Shown here piece after piece: positions 10,846 through 21,787 of a DNA stretch of 64,000 nt. Made by a program: the position numbers and the translations under genes. The notes under the pieces were generated by a model, which was given only the letters and a program-made list of their open reading frames with translations, was not told the origin of the DNA and made no database searches. Source of the DNA: Rhododendron vialii (Eukaryota > Streptophyta > Magnoliopsida > Ericales > Ericaceae); NCBI RefSeq assembly GCF_030253575.1, contig NC_080561.1, positions 7,825,001 to 7,889,000 of the forward strand. Reading direction: 5' to 3'. Every line of letters begins with the position of its first letter. Within the stretch, counting starts at the first letter, position 1.

Positions 10846-11037
10846 GAGAAATCTTGGGTACAAATAGGGTACGGCTAACGTGGTACCCGACGCACACATC
10901 TGGGCCGTCCAGAAAATGATACCTTTTTTTTCATATCCATTCAGTACTTTCAATCCGGACCGTCGATTGCATTTTTGGATGGCCCGAATGCGCCCGTTGG
11001 GTACCACGTGGTACCTATTTTGCAACCAAGAATTTCT
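10846..11037. mobile_element. MITE with perfect 10-bp flanking repeat and a G-box
   Basis: Both flanks read cccccttaaa (10836-10845 and 11038-11047), while the sister unit near 2433 has one uninterrupted copy. The ends are inverted (agaaatcttgg / ccaagaatttct). It carries CACGTG at 11005-11010 and the same GGGCCGTCCA-type core as the copy at 3061-3304. The 9-10 bp duplication favours a Mutator-derived MITE. Confidence 0.8.
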
Positions 11038-11930
11038 CCCCCTTAAAACTCAAACAGATAAACCAATATTGGAAGTGCTTGCAACATCCACCTCCTCTCA
11101 TTTCCTTTGACTATGAGTTTGTCAAATACATCCTTCGAAATCTATAAAGTACCCGAATCGGACACTCAGGATAAGGGCATGGAATCCCTGCTAGATATAT
11201 TTTTAACACAAATTTCTTATGAACTCTGCATAGAACTCCAATAACTGCTAGACACCATTTAAGCTAGAAAATACAAATCAGATATTGCAAATCTTAAATA
11301 TTCTGGCATGTCTCGGTATCCATGAATTCGAAAAACTATGTGGATATGATATTTAGACGCGTGTCTGAATATAGTAACACATGCATTCAATTTTAAATTA
11401 GCAAGTGTTGAGAAGATAAACCACCATTGTTTGAAATCTGTCATCATCATTGTATTATGCATATAGTTATACCAGCAAGCAGTGGTACACTCCTTGCAAC
11501 CCCACAACTTGGTTTCAAAGCACTGGATTGGATTGAAAGAAATTGTACTGATGATAAACAAACAAACAAACAAGAAATAAAGGTTTTTGTTTCTAGTACC
11601 AAGTGGTCATGAGGAGAAATCTTCAAAAAGGGGCCCTTCGAAGAACATGGTCTGCTAGCAGCATATAACAAAGTTAACATGGTAGGTTGATATAGGCTTT
11701 CTGTCAAGCTTGCAATTCTCCTCATTTGGGACTCTTTAGTTTCTCCAGTTGAATGATGGTTGGCAAAAATAAATGGGAAAAGAAAGAGGTCATGTAAGTT
11801 ATACTGGGGAGGCAGATGTATGAGATGTCTCTTTGTCAATGTTCTTCTGTAGAGCCCTTCTCAGATTTCTTCTCCACTGTCCTCAATTTGGGTTTTTTTT
11901 TTTTCCTTTTTTTTTCCTTTCTATTTGGTG

Positions 11931-12088
11931 AAGGGCGTAAAGGGCATAAAGTTGCACCATTTTGACCTGAAGATCACAGGTTCGAGTCGTGGAAACCTCT
12001 CTGCTTGTAGGGGTAAGGCTGTGTACATCAACCCTTTCCCAAAACCCCCAATGACGGGAGCCTAATGCACTAGGTTTGCCCCTTTGCC
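11931..12088 (+). mobile_element. Au-like SINE
   Basis: It is a tRNA-derived short element. A B-box-like caggttcgagtcgtgg occurs near 11979, followed by the Au-family landmarks ggtaaggctgtgtac, cgggagcctaatgcac and tttgccccttt. Flanks ctttctatttggtg and ctttctgtttggtg form a 14-bp target duplication with one mismatch. The sister unit near 2880 lacks it, so it inserted after that duplication. Confidence 0.85.
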
Positions 12089-12488
12089 CTTTCTGTTTGG
12101 TGGATTTGTTTATCCACCACAATGGATGTCTCAACTTTGTCCCTAACCAAACCATCTTGACATTATCTTTGGATCAAAATCCACTGGTTTAGTTTGAATC
12201 AAAGTTCTTGTGGGGTAAGCAGTACACTACCAACAGAGTACACATTCCAACTCCATTGTCCCCACCCTTCATTTCAGTTGGGAAGACATAACCATGTGAT
12301 GATTCCCTTGTAAATTCTCTCTCCTACCAACCTTTCCCTCAATCTCTCTGCTTATCTATGTATTTGTGTTACAGTGGCTTAACAAAGTACCAATTACCAA
12401 CACAAATCTTCACATTTCCTTGTCTCCAAAGCCTTCTCTATCCTTCAAAATCTCATTTAATTCTTTCTTTCTCCTCTAATAGAAAATC

Positions 12489-12791
12489 ATGGGAATCCGA
12501 TTTCTCGTTACTCTTCAGGCTAAGGTCCTTCTTCACCGAACTATTTTTCCTGCAAGCCAAACAGCTCCCAATGTTGCACACGTCCCAAAACACTATTTAG
12601 CAGTTTATGTTGGAGAGTCTCAGAAGAAAAGGTTTTTGGTTCCGATATCATACTTGAACCAACCGTTGTTCCAAGAGTTGCTGCATAAGGCTGAAGAAGA
12701 ATTTGGGTATAGTCATCCAATGGGTGGTCTCACTATTCCTTGCAGAGAAGATACCTTCCTCGATCTTACCTCTGTTTTGAATGGATTATGA
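12489..12791 (+). CDS. SAUR family protein, plus-type
   Basis: A 100-aa intronless [24 protein letters not shown], then [38 protein letters not shown] and [15 protein letters not shown]. The otherwise invariant PKG is PKH here, a conspicuous change at the start of the domain whose effect is unknown. The start is supported by sister genes and normal family length. The 3' UTR keeps the full DST-like block. It pairs head-to-head with 10156. Closest relative is 3568. Function inferred from family. Confidence 0.92.
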   Translation: MGIRFLVTLQAKVLLHRTIFPASQTAPNVAHVPKHYLAVYVGESQKKRFLVPISYLNQPLFQELLHKAEEEFGYSHPMGGLTIPCREDTFLDLTSVLNGL

Positions 12792-13147
12792 GAGTGGAAA
12801 GAGGGAGAAATCTCCGGCAATAGAAATTTCATCAGAGACACTTTTGTAGATTAGGAACATCTAATTCCATGTACATAGCATCAACTTTTTTATGTATGAG
12901 AAGTCGGTTATGAGAAACAAAATTTCCTATACAATTTGTTGTGCAACGTCTCGATATACAGAAACTGTCATTCCAGCATTTGAAATCTTCCACTTCCTTT
13001 ACTTGCTTCATTATCGGCGAAAAAATGTTGTTGGCTCATTTCAATTTAGCTCGTTGGAGCACAAATGATTATGATGTAATGACAGATTTGGGGATTTGGT
13101 AATAGAATCGGGTGAGGGTACAAGCAAAGTCGGTAAATCTGTTACCA
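12792..13147. other. 3' UTR and flank of SAUR 12489
   Basis: It contains the DST-like block just after the stop and sequence shared with 3965-4280. No gene is seen. Confidence 0.5.
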
Positions 13148-13336
13148 ATTGAACCCGCGACCTTTTCTATCCGATTAAAACCAACATCTTTCTCTAGCCC
13201 TCTTTCTTTCATCTCCTCCCCTCAATTTCCCGATATCATTCTGCACGCCGTGCTTAGCATATTTAGCGAAATCAAAATTTCCCACATCCATAGCAGGCGC
13301 TAAGCAGGGATCCCCACATAGAAACCATGAAACCGT
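13148..13336 (-). pseudogene. PPR gene fragment, second copy of the fused tail
   Basis: It has the same internal deletion and breakpoint as 4281-4460, then continues into the same unidentified cassette. An out-of-frame ORF crosses the junction (MLQLVR at 13510 down to the PPR tail) and is similar in its first two-thirds to the ORF at 16790-17077. The PPR part of that ORF is read in a frame unrelated to the original protein. Confidence 0.75.
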
Positions 13337-14765
13337 TGCCCAAGTCGGGAACACCCCTCTGCAGGCCGTCTCAGAGAGCGAAACCCGGATCGGCGGCGGT
13401 GAAGTTCGACTCGGATTCGAATCATCGCAAGCTAAGAGTAGGTTTGATTGAGACTTCTTCTGGTTTTTTAGCGGGGATTTCCAACGGCTATGACGGACTA
13501 ACTGTAACATCTTTTCACGCGCCTATGCAAGAAAAAAGTTTTATTCAAGTTTTAATCCACTGCTCCCAGCTTATTTGTATTCGATTTTTTTCGAAACATA
13601 TTATATCCGATGAAACGCCATTGGGTATCTGATTGATTTGATAATTTATCGATATATTCTAATTAACAATATCTATAGTATGGACGAAACGGATCATCAA
13701 AGAAATTCCAAAATAAGTTTGGAAAAGGCCAAAAAGGTCGGAGAAGCCTTGTTCTTCGTACTTCGCACGTTACAGATGCGAGGTCTGTTCAATACAAAAC
13801 TCGCGTTTTCCATTTTTGGTTAAAAGCGTTTTCCTCAACCACTACTGATAAAACAAAAACAACCCCACAAATATCAACAAGTTTACAGATTTCAACAAAT
13901 TACAGGTTTCTCTGGAGGGACCTGGAGACCCTGCCAAGCAGGGATGCTAGGCAGGGGTGCCGAGCACATTTCGGCCGTCCAAAAGTGTTTTGGACGGCCC
14001 AGATGTAAAGGTACCGAACGGATTTAAAAAAAAAGAAAGGAGAAGGAAAAATATGTTTCAATCCTGGCCGTTGATTCCGAGATGAATGGCTGGATTGGCC
14101 GCTCGGCACCCGCTTGGCAGGGGTGCCGCTCGGCAGGGTCCCGGGTCCTCGCCGGAGACATCATCAAACCGTCTCTCTCTCTCTCTGATCGGAACTCTTT
14201 TCTCGTTGCCGGCATCAATGACCAAAAGGCTAGAACCGTTCATATATTAAAGGTCACAAGAAAATTAGCTTAATCCGATAAATATGTTAATAAGTTGGAT
14301 TTTGGAGGACAAATTGAACTGTAAAAGGTGTGGAATGGTTCATTTTGTCTTCAACAAACGTGAGTTGTTGACATAGCTATTGGTGTTCAATCAAGCTAAC
14401 TTTCCTAAGGAACACACTTCTTTACGACATCTAAAATATGAACAGTTCTAGTGAATGTTTTGGACTTGGGATGGGCCCACAACGATACGAAACACCCGAG
14501 TCCAAAACTAGACCATGCTTGAGGACACACTAGACTAGAACTTGGTCTGCCAAAAACAGTCGAATCCATGGGAAAAAAAAAAGAAAGATCAAAGCCATGA
14601 AGGTTTGCTGTTAAGTGTACGATAATGTCATTAGTCCCTACTTATGATATTCGGCCCGACATTTTTTTCCTCCTTGGGAAACAATGCTGTTCATAAAAAT
14701 GGAAATTACTGCTTTACAAAATGGTGTTTTCTAATTATGCTAACAAGGTGTCTTCTTGCAAAGAA
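13337..14765. other. Unit spacer with unidentified cassette
   Basis: 13337-13850 is collinear with 16903-17450 and in part with 4461-4710. On the minus strand both longer copies encode a similar string (SQSNL, then SNPSR, then SPPPIRVSL) that I cannot assign. A MITE lies at 13917-14143. From about 14230 the sequence is the conserved 3' flank of a minus SAUR. Confidence 0.4.
13917..14143. mobile_element. MITE with GGACC/CCCTGCC inverted ends
   Basis: It interrupts a stretch that is continuous near 17465 (acagattt followed by gccggagacatc). The inverted ends resemble GGACC-GG-GACCCTGCC with AGC, and the interior has the GGCCGTCCAAAA / TTTTGGACGGCCC dyad. It is related in its core to the copies at 517, 3061 and 10846 but has different ends. 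The target duplication is not clear. Confidence 0.6.
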
Positions 14766-15074
14766 TCATAATCCACCCAATTGAGATGCTAGACCGATGA
14801 AAACGTCTTCTCTACACGGAATAGTAAGACCACCCATTGGATGGTCAAACCCAAATTCTTCCTCGGCTTGGCTTAACAAGTCTTGAAATGATGGATTGCT
14901 CAAGTACGATATCGGGATAACGAATCGCTTCTTTTCGCTCTCTCCAACATAAACGGCGAAATGGCCCTTTGGAACATCTGCTGCTGTTGGGGAAGCTGAT
15001 TTGTTTGCTGCTGTCAATGAAGACCGGCGAAGGACTTGTTTGGAATGCATAATCAGAGGCATATGAATGGCCAT
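14766..15074 (-). CDS. SAUR family protein, minus-type (partner lost)
   Basis: A 102-aa intronless [23 protein letters not shown], then [36 protein letters not shown] and [15 protein letters not shown]. The frame is open 21 codons upstream; the family start is used. TATA gcttatatatag is at 15200-15211 and the CACATG pair at 15297-15302 and 15309-15314. Unlike the other pairs it has no plus-strand partner: the expected gene is deleted at about 16250. It is closest to 10156 by sequence. Function inferred from family. Confidence 0.92.
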   Translation of the reverse strand: MAIHMPLIMHSKQVLRRSSLTAANKSASPTAADVPKGHFAVYVGESEKKRFVIPISYLSNPSFQDLLSQAEEEFGFDHPMGGLTIPCREDVFIGLASQLGGL

Positions 15075-16717
15075 TGTTTTCAATTGGAGTATCCCACTTG
15101 ACAAACAAGGAAAAAGAGTGAGGGATGTGCAGAACAAAGGGAAGTTTTGTATAGGAGTGAAGGATTTGAAGCCTGTGTTGGTTTTAGACTTACTGATATG
15201 CTTATATATAGATGGTCAATGGTATGTGGGAAATTGTATAAATCTGGAATGAGTGGTGAAGGGGAATTAGGAACGGGGTCTACTGAGAGACATTACCACA
15301 TGAGCAATCACATGGTTTTGCTTTCTTATTCAGCCATCACATGAATTTGCATTTAATATATAGGCCAAACTGGAGGTTAGTTGGATACCATCACATTCCC
15401 TACCACATCTTTTTTTTTTTTTTTTTTTGACAAAACCTACAAAAGTTCCCCCTTAAAACTCAAAGAGATAAACCAGTTTGATTAGACATTTCCTCTAAGT
15501 AAGGGTTTGTTACATACATCCTTCAAAATATATAAAGCACCCGTATGGGACACTCAGATAAGGACATGGAATCCGTGCCGGATATATTTTTAACACAAGT
15601 TTCTCATGAACTACACATAGAACTCCTATAATATGAATGAAAATGCCTAAAATAACTGTTAAACACCATATTAAGATAGAAAATAGAAAATTAAATATTG
15701 CAACCAAATCTTAAATATTCTGGCATGTCTCGGTATCCATGAATTCGAAAAACTATGTGAATATGATAATTAGACACGTGTTTGCACCCAACATTGGTAA
15801 TATCATGACTATGTAACATATGCATTGACTTCTAAATTAGTAAGTGTTGAGAAGATAAACCACCATTGTTTGAAATCTCTCATCATCATTGTATTATGCA
15901 TATAGTTATACCAGCAAGCAGTGGTACACTCATTGAACCCCACAACTTAGTTTCAAAGCACTGGACTGGATTGAAAGGAATTGTACTGATGATAAACAAC
16001 AAACAAACAAGAAATAAAAGTTTTTGGTTCTGGTACCAAGTGGTGAGGAGAAATCTTCAAAAAGGGGCCCTTTGAAGAACATGGTCTGCTAGCAGCATAT
16101 AAAAAAGTTCACATGGTAGGTAGATATAGGCTTTCTGTCAATCTTGCAATTCTCCTCATTTGGGACTCTTTAGTTTCTCCAGTTGAATGATGGTTTGCAA
16201 AAATAAATGGGAAAAAAAAAGTCATGTAAGTTATACTGGGGAGGCAGATACATCTAATTCCATGTACATAGCATCAACTTTTTTATGTATGAGAAGTTGG
16301 TTAAGGGAAAAAATACGGGACAAATCTATCGATACAAGAAATGAGCTAGAAACAAAATTTCCTATGCAATTTGTTATGCAACGTCTCGATATACAGAAAC
16401 CGTCATTCCAGCATTTGAAATCTTCCGCTTCCTTTACTTGCTTCATTCTTGCAACGGCGAAAAAATGTTGTTGGTTCATTTCAAGCTCGTTGGAGCACAA
16501 ATGATTAGGATGAACGACGGATACAATTAGTTTCTTGCCAATCGTAGGCTTGGGTCTCAGTTTGGGCAAATGATCTTTGATTATTTGTTGTTTCCTTGCT
16601 CCTATTAGTCTTGTAACAATTTCAAGATTAATGAACTTTTTTGCTGTTCAAAAAAATTTAATAGAATCTGGTGAGGGTATGGCGTGCGCAAGCAAAAAGT
16701 CCGTCAATCTGTTACCA
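15075..16717. promoter_or_regulatory. Promoter of SAUR 14766 and relic of its deleted plus-strand partner
   Basis: The first 250 bases hold the promoter of SAUR 14766. 15540-16250 is the normal path toward a plus SAUR. At about 16250 (ggcagatacatctaattcc) the sequence jumps from promoter DNA (compare 11815) to 3' UTR DNA (compare 12858), so roughly 1 kb, including a whole SAUR, is missing. The remainder is 3' flank, with a LINE tail at 16522-16657. Confidence 0.65.
16522..16657 (+). mobile_element. LINE 3' end (strongly 5'-truncated)
   Basis: A short insert replaces the segment that links gacggatttggtgatttgg to taatagaatc in other units. It ends in a stretch typical of plant non-LTR element tails (gtaacaatttcaagattaatgaac, then ttgctgttcaaaaaaa). 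A related tail is at 40560-40638. A short target deletion seems to have accompanied the insertion. Confidence 0.5.
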
Positions 16718-16902
16718 ATTTAACCCGTGACCTCTAATCCGACTACTACCAACATCTTTCTCCAGCCTTCTTTCTTTCTCCTCCTCCCCTCAATTTCCCG
16801 ATATCATTCCGCATGCCGTGCTTCGCATATTTTTCAAAAGCGACACTTCCACATTCATAGCAGGCGCTAAGCAGGGATCCCCACGAAAAAACCAAGCAAC
16901 CG
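16718..16902 (-). pseudogene. PPR gene fragment, third copy of the fused tail
   Basis: It is collinear with 4281-4460 and 13148-13336, with the same internal deletion and the same junction to the unidentified cassette. It encodes no usable PPR frame. Confidence 0.75.
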
Positions 16903-18158
16903 ACGCCCGAGTCACGAACACGCCTCTACCGGCTGTCTTGGTGAGCGAAACCCGGATCGGCGGCGGTGAAGGTCGACTCGGATTCGACTCATCACGAGAT
17001 AAGAATAGGTTTGATTGAGATTTCTTCAGGTCTTTTTGCGGGGATTTCCAACGGCTATAACGGACTAACTGTAACATCTTTCACGCGCCTATGAATGAAA
17101 AAAGTTTTACTCAAGTTTTAATCCACTGCTCCCAGCTCATTTGTATTCGAATTTTTTCATGACATATTATATCCGATGACACACCATTGGGTATCTGATT
17201 GATTTAATATTTCATTGAACTATTTTAATTAACAATATCTATAATATGGACGAATCGGATCATCAAAGTAATACCAAAATAAGTTTGAAAAGACCAGAAA
17301 CGTCGAAAAAGGCTTGTTCCAGTAACTTCGCAGGTTAAAGATGTTGTGGTCTGTTCAATACAAAACTCGCGCTTTGTATGCATGTATTATTAGATATTTT
17401 CCATTTCTTTGGTTGAAAGCGTTTTCCGCCACCACTACTGATAAAACAAAAACAACCCATTACAGATTTGGCCGGAGACATCGTCGAACGTCTCTCTCTC
17501 TCTCTCTGATCGGAACTCTTTTCTGGTTGCCGGCATCAGTGACTCATTACAGATTTGGGTATAGTCAGCCGAAGGGCTCTCCGACGCCAAAGTTGGACAC
17601 TGGCCGGGAAAGAGGGAGGGAAGTATATGACGTCACCCGTAACCGTTTCCAGCAGGTAACCTCACACAGGAGGCTCAGTGCACAAGTGGCTGAACGCACG
17701 TGTTCGAGCTTGACACCATATCGCCGCGTGGATCCCAGCTAAACGCCCAGGCATCACAATGGGCCGGTTACAAATCCTTCGGTTGGGCAATTGGGCTCCC
17801 GTGACAGGCTGGCGAAGTGGGCTCTGAGGGACGACTTGGCCGGGCGTCCGCCCATACGAGACCCAGCAAGACGGGTCGCCCATGACACTCGGCCCAACGC
17901 TGTACCCGATTCGGCCCACTACATATAGCATTAACAAATCAACTGAGAAATACGACTCAAAAACTGCACAATCCCATATAAAAACCAAAAAAGGAGAAGA
18001 ATCAAAGCCGTGAAGATTTTGCCTTTACGTAAGAAAATGTCATTAGTCTGTCCTTAACAAAGGGAAACAAATAGACTCGTACAAAGAAATGGTTAATTCC
18101 TGGTTTACAAAATTGTGTCTGTCAAAATACGCTAACAAGTGTCCTCTCTATCAAAGAA
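16903..18158. other. Unit spacer with unidentified cassette and SAUR 3' flank
   Basis: It is collinear with 13337-13850 and, from 17690, with 5190-5690. A CT-run is at 17490-17508. The ORF at 17341-17742 spans several of these blocks and has no domain. No gene is called. Confidence 0.4.
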
Positions 18159-18470
18159 TCATGATCCACCCAATCGAGCAGTGAGATCGATGAAGATGTC
18201 TTCGCTGCATGGAATAGTAAGACCGCCCATTGAGTGATGAAATCCATATTCTTCCTCAACTTGACCTAACAAGTCTTGAAATGAAGGATTGTTCAAGTAC
18301 GATACCGGGATCACGAACCGCTTCTTTTCGCTCTCTCCAATATAAACTGCAAAATGACCTTTCGGAACGTCTGTTGATGATGAGGATGAAGCTGCTTTGT
18401 TTGCTGCTGTCAAAGATGACCGTCGAAGGACTTGTTTGGCATGCATAATCCAAGGCATGCGAATGGCCAT
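18159..18470 (-). CDS. SAUR family protein, minus-type
   Basis: A 103-aa intronless [23 protein letters not shown], serine-rich linker, [38 protein letters not shown], then [23 protein letters not shown] gcttatatag is at 18589-18598, about 120 bp upstream, and the CACATG pair at 18687-18692 and 18699-18704. It differs from its sister 5703-6014 at only a few residues and keeps arginine at positions where 5703 has changed, so it is the more conservative copy. Its partner is 19788. Function inferred from family. Confidence 0.93.
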   Translation of the reverse strand: MAIRMPWIMHAKQVLRRSSLTAANKAASSSSSTDVPKGHFAVYIGESEKKRFVIPVSYLNNPSFQDLLGQVEEEYGFHHSMGGLTIPCSEDIFIDLTARLGGS

Positions 18471-19787
18471 TGTTTTCAGTTGGTATTATCCAGTTAACGA
18501 GCAAGAAAAAGAAGTGAAGGATGTGCAGAACAAGTTGAAATTTTGTAAGAGGATGAATTTATTGTGTTGGTTTTACACTCACTGATATGCTTATATAGAA
18601 ATGAGGAATGCAATGCGAGAAATTGCATGGAGTATAGAATGAGTGGTGAAGGGAGCTTAGGAATGGGGTCTACTGAGGCACATTACCACATGAAGGATCA
18701 CATGGTTTTGCTTTCCTACTCATCCATCCTTACATTAATTTAAGAGAAACAGATAGGCTTGTTAAGTTAGTTAAAAACCATCATATTCCCTACCATATTT
18801 TGTGACAAAGCCTGCAAAATGGTCTCCTTAAAATTCAAGAGATAACTCAGTTGGATTAGAAGTGCTCCCAACATCCAACTCTCTCATTTCCTTCTAAGTT
18901 TGAGAAGGGGATATAAAATTTGATGTCAGTACATGTTGAGAAGAGAAACCAATATCCTATGTAGCACGGATACGGAGATGGGACACGAGATTTCAAAAAA
19001 TAGGGACACAGACACACCAAAAATAAATACATAAATATACACTTTATTTTATACCAGTGGAAATATAGTTATATGTAGAAGCATAAAGCATCAATATTTA
19101 AAGTAATACACATTCTACACCCAAAAAATTTAAAAGAATTACATATTTAACCCCTGCCATGTCCCCGTCGTGTCCCTCCTGTGGTCCCCTAAAACAGTTA
19201 ATTAAATTTAATGGACACGCCACGAGCAATGGATTGGGTCCAAAGAAATTATCCTGCTGTGGACAAAGTTGAAAGAACCATTGTGGTGGATAAACAAAGC
19301 CACCATACAACAAAATAACAATAATTGAAGGACTTGTACTGGGTAACAGCTAACAAGTGGTGAGGAGAAGTCTAAAAAGGGGTCTATTGAAGAACATGGT
19401 CTACTAGCAGAATGTAACAAGTTCACATGCTATGTCGATATAGGCTTCTTTCATTAATCTTGCAGTTCCCTCAGTTGTGCACTACCAACAGAACACATTC
19501 CAACTCCATTGTCCCCATCCTTCATTTCAATTGGGAAGACATAACCATGTGATGATACCTTATGAGTTTTCTCTCCTATCAACATTTCCATATCACATTC
19601 ATATGGCTGCATACATACCATTCTCCCTCTAGCTTTCTATCTCTATCTGTCTCTCTATATATATGTGTCTTAGGAGCTCAACAAAGTACCAACACCAGTC
19701 TTCTTACTTTCTTCTCTCAAAGACCTCTCTCTCTTCTCTTCAAAATTTCATTTTGTCCCTTTCTTTCTTCACTACCGATCGAAAGTC
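18471..19787. promoter_or_regulatory. Divergent promoter region between SAUR 18159(-) and 19788(+)
   Basis: Minus side: TATA at 18589-18598 and CACATG pair at 18687-18704. Plus side: CATGTG at 19546-19551 and CTATATATATG near 19655-19665. It is collinear along its length with 6015-7350, as expected for sister pairs. No other gene is seen. Confidence 0.65.
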
Positions 19788-20090
19788 ATGGGAATCCGGT
19801 TTCTTGGCACTCTTCAGGCTAAGGCCCTTCTTCGGCGATCTATTTTTCCAGCAAGGCAAACAGCCCCAGGTGTTGAACATATCCCTAAAGGCTATTTAGC
19901 TGTTTATGTTGGAGAGATTCAGAAGAAAAGATTTTTGGTTCCAATATCATACTTGAACCAACCTTTATTTCAGGAGTTGCTACATAAAGCTGAAGAAGAA
20001 TTTGGGTTTAGTCATCCTATGGGTGGTCTAACTATTCCTTGCAGAGAAGATACCTTCCTCAATCTTACTTCTGTTTTGAATGGCTTTTGA
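19788..20090 (+). CDS. SAUR family protein, plus-type
   Basis: A 100-aa intronless SAUR, near-identical to 7351-7653: [75 protein letters not shown] with a final phenylalanine. The promoter has a better E-box (CATGTG) than 7351 has. This is the last plus-type gene before the large nested insertion; the PPR copy that should follow is absent. Function inferred from family. Confidence 0.93.
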   Translation: MGIRFLGTLQAKALLRRSIFPARQTAPGVEHIPKGYLAVYVGEIQKKRFLVPISYLNQPLFQELLHKAEEEFGFSHPMGGLTIPCREDTFLNLTSVLNGF

Positions 20091-20765
20091 GAGTGGAAGG
20101 AGGAACAAAGCTCTGGCAATTGAAATTTCATCACACACTTTTGTAGATTGGGAACATCCAGTTCCATGTACATAATATATAGCTTTTTCCTGTATCAGAA
20201 TTTTGTCAACAAGAAACATATTCATTTACATGAGAAATTAGAAATAGAATTTTTTGTTCAACTTATTGTACAACATCTAACTATTGACGCTTATAAAAAA
20301 AAACATCTAAATATTGACAGCAATCTCCATCATCCTTGAGAAAGAACGTAAAAACATAGAAGTAATCAGCAGATATATGTCAGAATCATCACCAAGCCAA
20401 GAATGTGAGGAATTATGTCCATGAAGTGAAATGAGAGCTTCTGGAGGTGTAATCAGCATACATGGACTCATAGAAGGGGTAAAAGGTTGATATAATGACA
20501 ACCCATCTCCTAGACTAGCAGAAACCAGATGTGTTATTTACTGATTAACTAAAGCAAACACAAGACATTTTAAGTGTAATAGAGCTGAAATAAGGCCCTC
20601 GCTAGTGGACAATGGGATTGATCCACAGAATTAGTCGAGGTGCGTGTAATCTACCCCCAACACTTGGTTATAAAAAAAAGACCTGAAACAAGGAAAAGGT
20701 GAGTGGATCATATAGTTTTGCTTCCCTACTCATCCATCTCATGAATTTAAGAGTAATAGACAGGC
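20091..20765. other. 3' flank of SAUR 19788; PPR copy missing
   Basis: The 3' UTR (degenerate DST-like block) and flank match 7654-7920. The flank ends near 20380 without reaching any PPR sequence. A SINE 3' end lies near 20618-20680. Confidence 0.45.
20618..20680 (+). mobile_element. SINE 3' fragment
   Basis: The stretch gaattagtcgaggtgcgtgt followed by a short A-run near 20672 matches the 3' landmark (ATTAGTCGAGGTGCGCGT) of the SINE family seen at 53958-54149 and 57695-57890. The 5' tRNA-like half is not recognisable. Confidence 0.5.
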
Positions 20766-20936
20766 AAAAAGAAGTGATTTGTGATCCCGATATCGTTCTT
20801 GAATAATCCTTCAGTTCAAGACTTGTTAAGTCAAGTTGAGGAAGAATTTGGATTTCGTCACCCAATGGGTGGTCTTACCCTCCCCTACAAAGAAGACATT
20901 TTCATTGGTCTCACTTCTCGTTTGGGTGGATTATGA
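20766..20936 (+). pseudogene. SAUR 3' fragment of minus-type, inverted onto the plus strand
   Basis: Reading from 20766 gives KKK, a stop, then [38 protein letters not shown] and [14 protein letters not shown] before TGA at 20934-20936. The 'SRLGGL' ending and 'FVIPIS' wording are those of the minus-type genes, yet it lies on the plus strand, so the piece is inverted relative to its class. The N-terminal half and promoter are absent, and the conserved cysteine of IPC is tyrosine. It is a dead remnant at the edge of the nested insertion. Confidence 0.85.
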
Positions 20937-21778
20937 TTCAAAATAGAGGACTTGCTAGCATAATTAGCCAACACAATTTCGTAACCATTTTTATTCTCAC
21001 TTCTTTTGCACAAAAGATTCAATCTTAACAGGAGGGAGAAAATTTTCATCAGAGTATAAGAAACCAGAAATTAATGGCATTGTCTTAGATTTTAAAGGCT
21101 TCTGCCAGACAAAAAGATCTCGTCCTAGGCTAGTAGAGGACCTTCTCTTTCAAGCTATCTCGATTGAATTTCTTAGAATCCTCCTCTTATTTCGGTCTTA
21201 CTGATTCTCTGTATACTGATGGTTGGGTCGGCAGAAACACCCTTTTCGGAATATAGACAGAGGTTGCTCGGAAAGACCGACCGAGACCGATACAGTTTGA
21301 TACATTTTCTCAATTCAGTTCTTAGAAGTTTATGATATAGTGGGACATAGGATTCCGGAGAACACACTGTCCCATTGACTTGTTTTACTACTCCATATGA
21401 CAACCCCTGTCATGATGGTGCATTAATCACAACCAAAGATTAACATCCAAAGGTTGGTATTGTTTCAATTTGCTGTTTTCTAACTTCATTTTGGCAAAGT
21501 CTCACGAATTCAATTATCCAAACAGACCTCTCTGCTTTCGAGGGTATTGTTGCAAAAATTAGCCCTTACCCAGAAACCGCACATTCTCGAGCTTCGTGCA
21601 CTAGATACGCCCTTTCCTTTAACTTCATCTTGGCACATGCTCCACTGCTTTTTAGGGAAGAACTTCCCCAAATTGCTGAAACCCAGAAAAAAAAAAAAGA
21701 AAAAAAGAAAAAAGTGCAGCTTTTCAATTAAAAGGCCGAGTTCACATATTTATATATCTGAAATCCTCAAAAAGGCAG
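20937..21778. other. Unassigned DNA before the nested insertion
   Basis: No homology to the SAUR/PPR unit and no credible ORF is seen. An A/G-rich run occurs near 21690-21712. This stretch and the fragment at 20766 may mark an old rearrangement breakpoint. Confidence 0.4.
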
Positions 21779-21787
21779 ATGTTTATA
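21779..21787. repeat. 9-bp target duplication, left copy (MULE)
   Basis: atgtttata, repeated exactly at 38125-38133. Nine bases is the usual Mutator target duplication. Confidence 0.8.

Larger units (their letters stand above)
10471..12488. promoter_or_regulatory. Divergent promoter region between SAUR 10156(-) and 12489(+), enlarged by insertions
   Basis: Minus side: TATA at 10592-10603, CACATG pair at 10689-10706. Plus side: TGTCTC at 12127-12132, CATGTG at 12293-12298, and only a weak TATA-like CTATGTATTT near 12356. The interval is longer than in the other pairs because it holds a MITE (10846-11037) and a SINE (11931-12088). The stretch 11160-11700 is unit DNA shared with 15540-16100. 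Confidence 0.6.
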
